Positions 63,563 to 64,000 of a DNA stretch of 64,000 bases are shown here, piece by piece. Source of the stretch: Pogostemon cablin (lineage: Eukaryota; Streptophyta; Magnoliopsida; Lamiales; Lamiaceae); the NCBI GenBank assembly GCA_023678885.1, contig CM042955.1, positions 36,240,088-36,304,087 of the forward strand. Reading direction: 5' to 3'. Each line of letters opens with the position of its first letter. Within the stretch, counting starts at the first letter, position 1. The position numbers and the translations under genes are program-made. A model generated the notes under the pieces. That model did not search any database. It saw nothing but the letters and a program-made list of their open reading frames with translations, and was not told where the DNA came from.

Positions 63563-64000
63563 TCAGCACTGGATTGAGTCTTTGTCTTTCTTGGATTGAC
63601 TCTTTCCTCTGGACTTTGATCTGCCACGATTCTGCCTACCTTTTGATCTGCCCCTATCCTCCATGTTCAGCACTGACCCTGAAGTAGATCCAGACTCTTT
63701 TCTGCAAACCTCCTCGCTAATCATCAGATCTCTCACTTCGTCAAGCTTCAATTTATCTTTCGCGAATGAAGTACTAACTGCAGTTACTGTGGCAGCCCAA
63801 CTATCTGGCAAAGAAGATAACAAAACTAAAGTAAGTACCTCGTCAGTGAATTTGATTTCGACTGAACACAACTGCCCAATGATCATGTTGAACTCGTTCA
63901 AATGTTGCTGCACAAGTGTGCTCTCTGACATTCTGAGGTTGAACAATCGTCTGATCAAATGAACCTTGTTCACAGTTGTGGGCTTTTGGTACATCTCCTC
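63563..64000 (-). pseudogene. Copia 3 gag (partial)
   Basis: QKPTTVNKVHLIRRLFNLRMSESTLVQQHLNEFNMIIGQL, EVLTLVLLSSLPDSWAATVTAV, KLDEVRDLMISEEVCRKESG and the basic GRSKGRQNRGRSKSRGKSQSKK, then zinc-knuckle residues NCDEFGHYRNQC interrupted at its second position by TGA (63563-63565), compatible with G-to-A change at tryptophan. The N-terminus is beyond the window. Confidence 0.9.

Larger units (their letters stand above)
60295..64000 (-). mobile_element. Copia element 3 interior (minus, cut by window end)
   Basis: Tork/TNT1-type Copia interior in one continuous minus frame from 64000 to 60380, broken by three in-frame stops only (63563-63565, 62513-62515, 61052-61054). The 5' LTR, primer site and gag start lie beyond the window. 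Confidence 0.9.

Overview
The window looks like gene-poor, repeat-dense chromatin from a flowering plant, probably a eudicot. Almost all of it is layered LTR retrotransposons of the Athila, Tat, Tork/TNT1-type Copia, TR-GAG and TRIM kinds. A few short DNA transposons (hAT, Stowaway and Mutator type) and remnants of two recognisable host genes are also present. I see no intact host gene and no tRNA, rRNA or CRISPR. The species cannot be named from sequence alone.

Layout. 1-255 is the end of a hAT-type element. 256-1907 is an Athila-type LTR (A) on the minus strand, abutting a truncated LTR of a second minus-strand Athila-type element (B, 1908-9422). B has lost most of pol and carries a hAT MITE (5110-5926). 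9423-10575 is a small decayed LTR element with repeated initiator-Met-type primer sites. 11041-37149 is a 26.1 kb interval bounded by exact ATAAT target-site copies. It is an old Tat/Retand-type Gypsy element (LTRs about 470 bp) with a younger Athila-type element (12037-25946, LTRs 1.64-1.67 kb) inserted in its gag. The Tat element has gag, protease, RT, two RNase H regions and integrase, and then two antisense genes of the plant 'putative gypsy type transposon' class. The Athila element has a tRNA-Asp-type primer site, one gag-pol frame broken only by six in-frame stops, an env-position gene with a probable intron, and a polypurine tract.

37150-45277 holds AT-rich DNA, a Stowaway MITE, a 4.1 kb gag-only element with a 21-unit tandem array (38439-42504, TSD GTATG), a Mutator-type MITE (43242-43517) and a berberine-bridge-enzyme-like pseudogene (about 44453-44850, minus). 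45278-53111 is a minus-strand Copia element (TSD CATTT) with young-looking LTRs but a wrecked coding region. 53369-59090 is a composite of TRIM LTR, TRIM interior, TRIM LTR, Copia gag-pol, Copia LTR, TRIM interior and TRIM LTR, with one near-matching outer target-site pair. It splits a WD40 gene fragment. 60000-64000 is the 3' part of another minus-strand Copia element, cut by the window edge.

Six points deserve attention. (1) A 9-bp motif GGTTCGACC, in forward-forward-reverse-reverse cassettes, occurs in the LTRs, the gag coding region and the pol-env spacer of the Athila elements. (2) The TRIM LTRs carry a plant snRNA-type USE and TATA box 24 nt apart in all three copies. (3) The Copia/TRIM composite has the structure expected from recombination at the shared LTR/primer-site junction. 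(4) Small hairpins with covarying stems lie in the env-to-polypurine region of both Athila subfamilies. (5) The Tat element carries two diverged antisense genes. (6) An uninterrupted 189-codon reading frame lies upstream of gag in the decayed Copia element.
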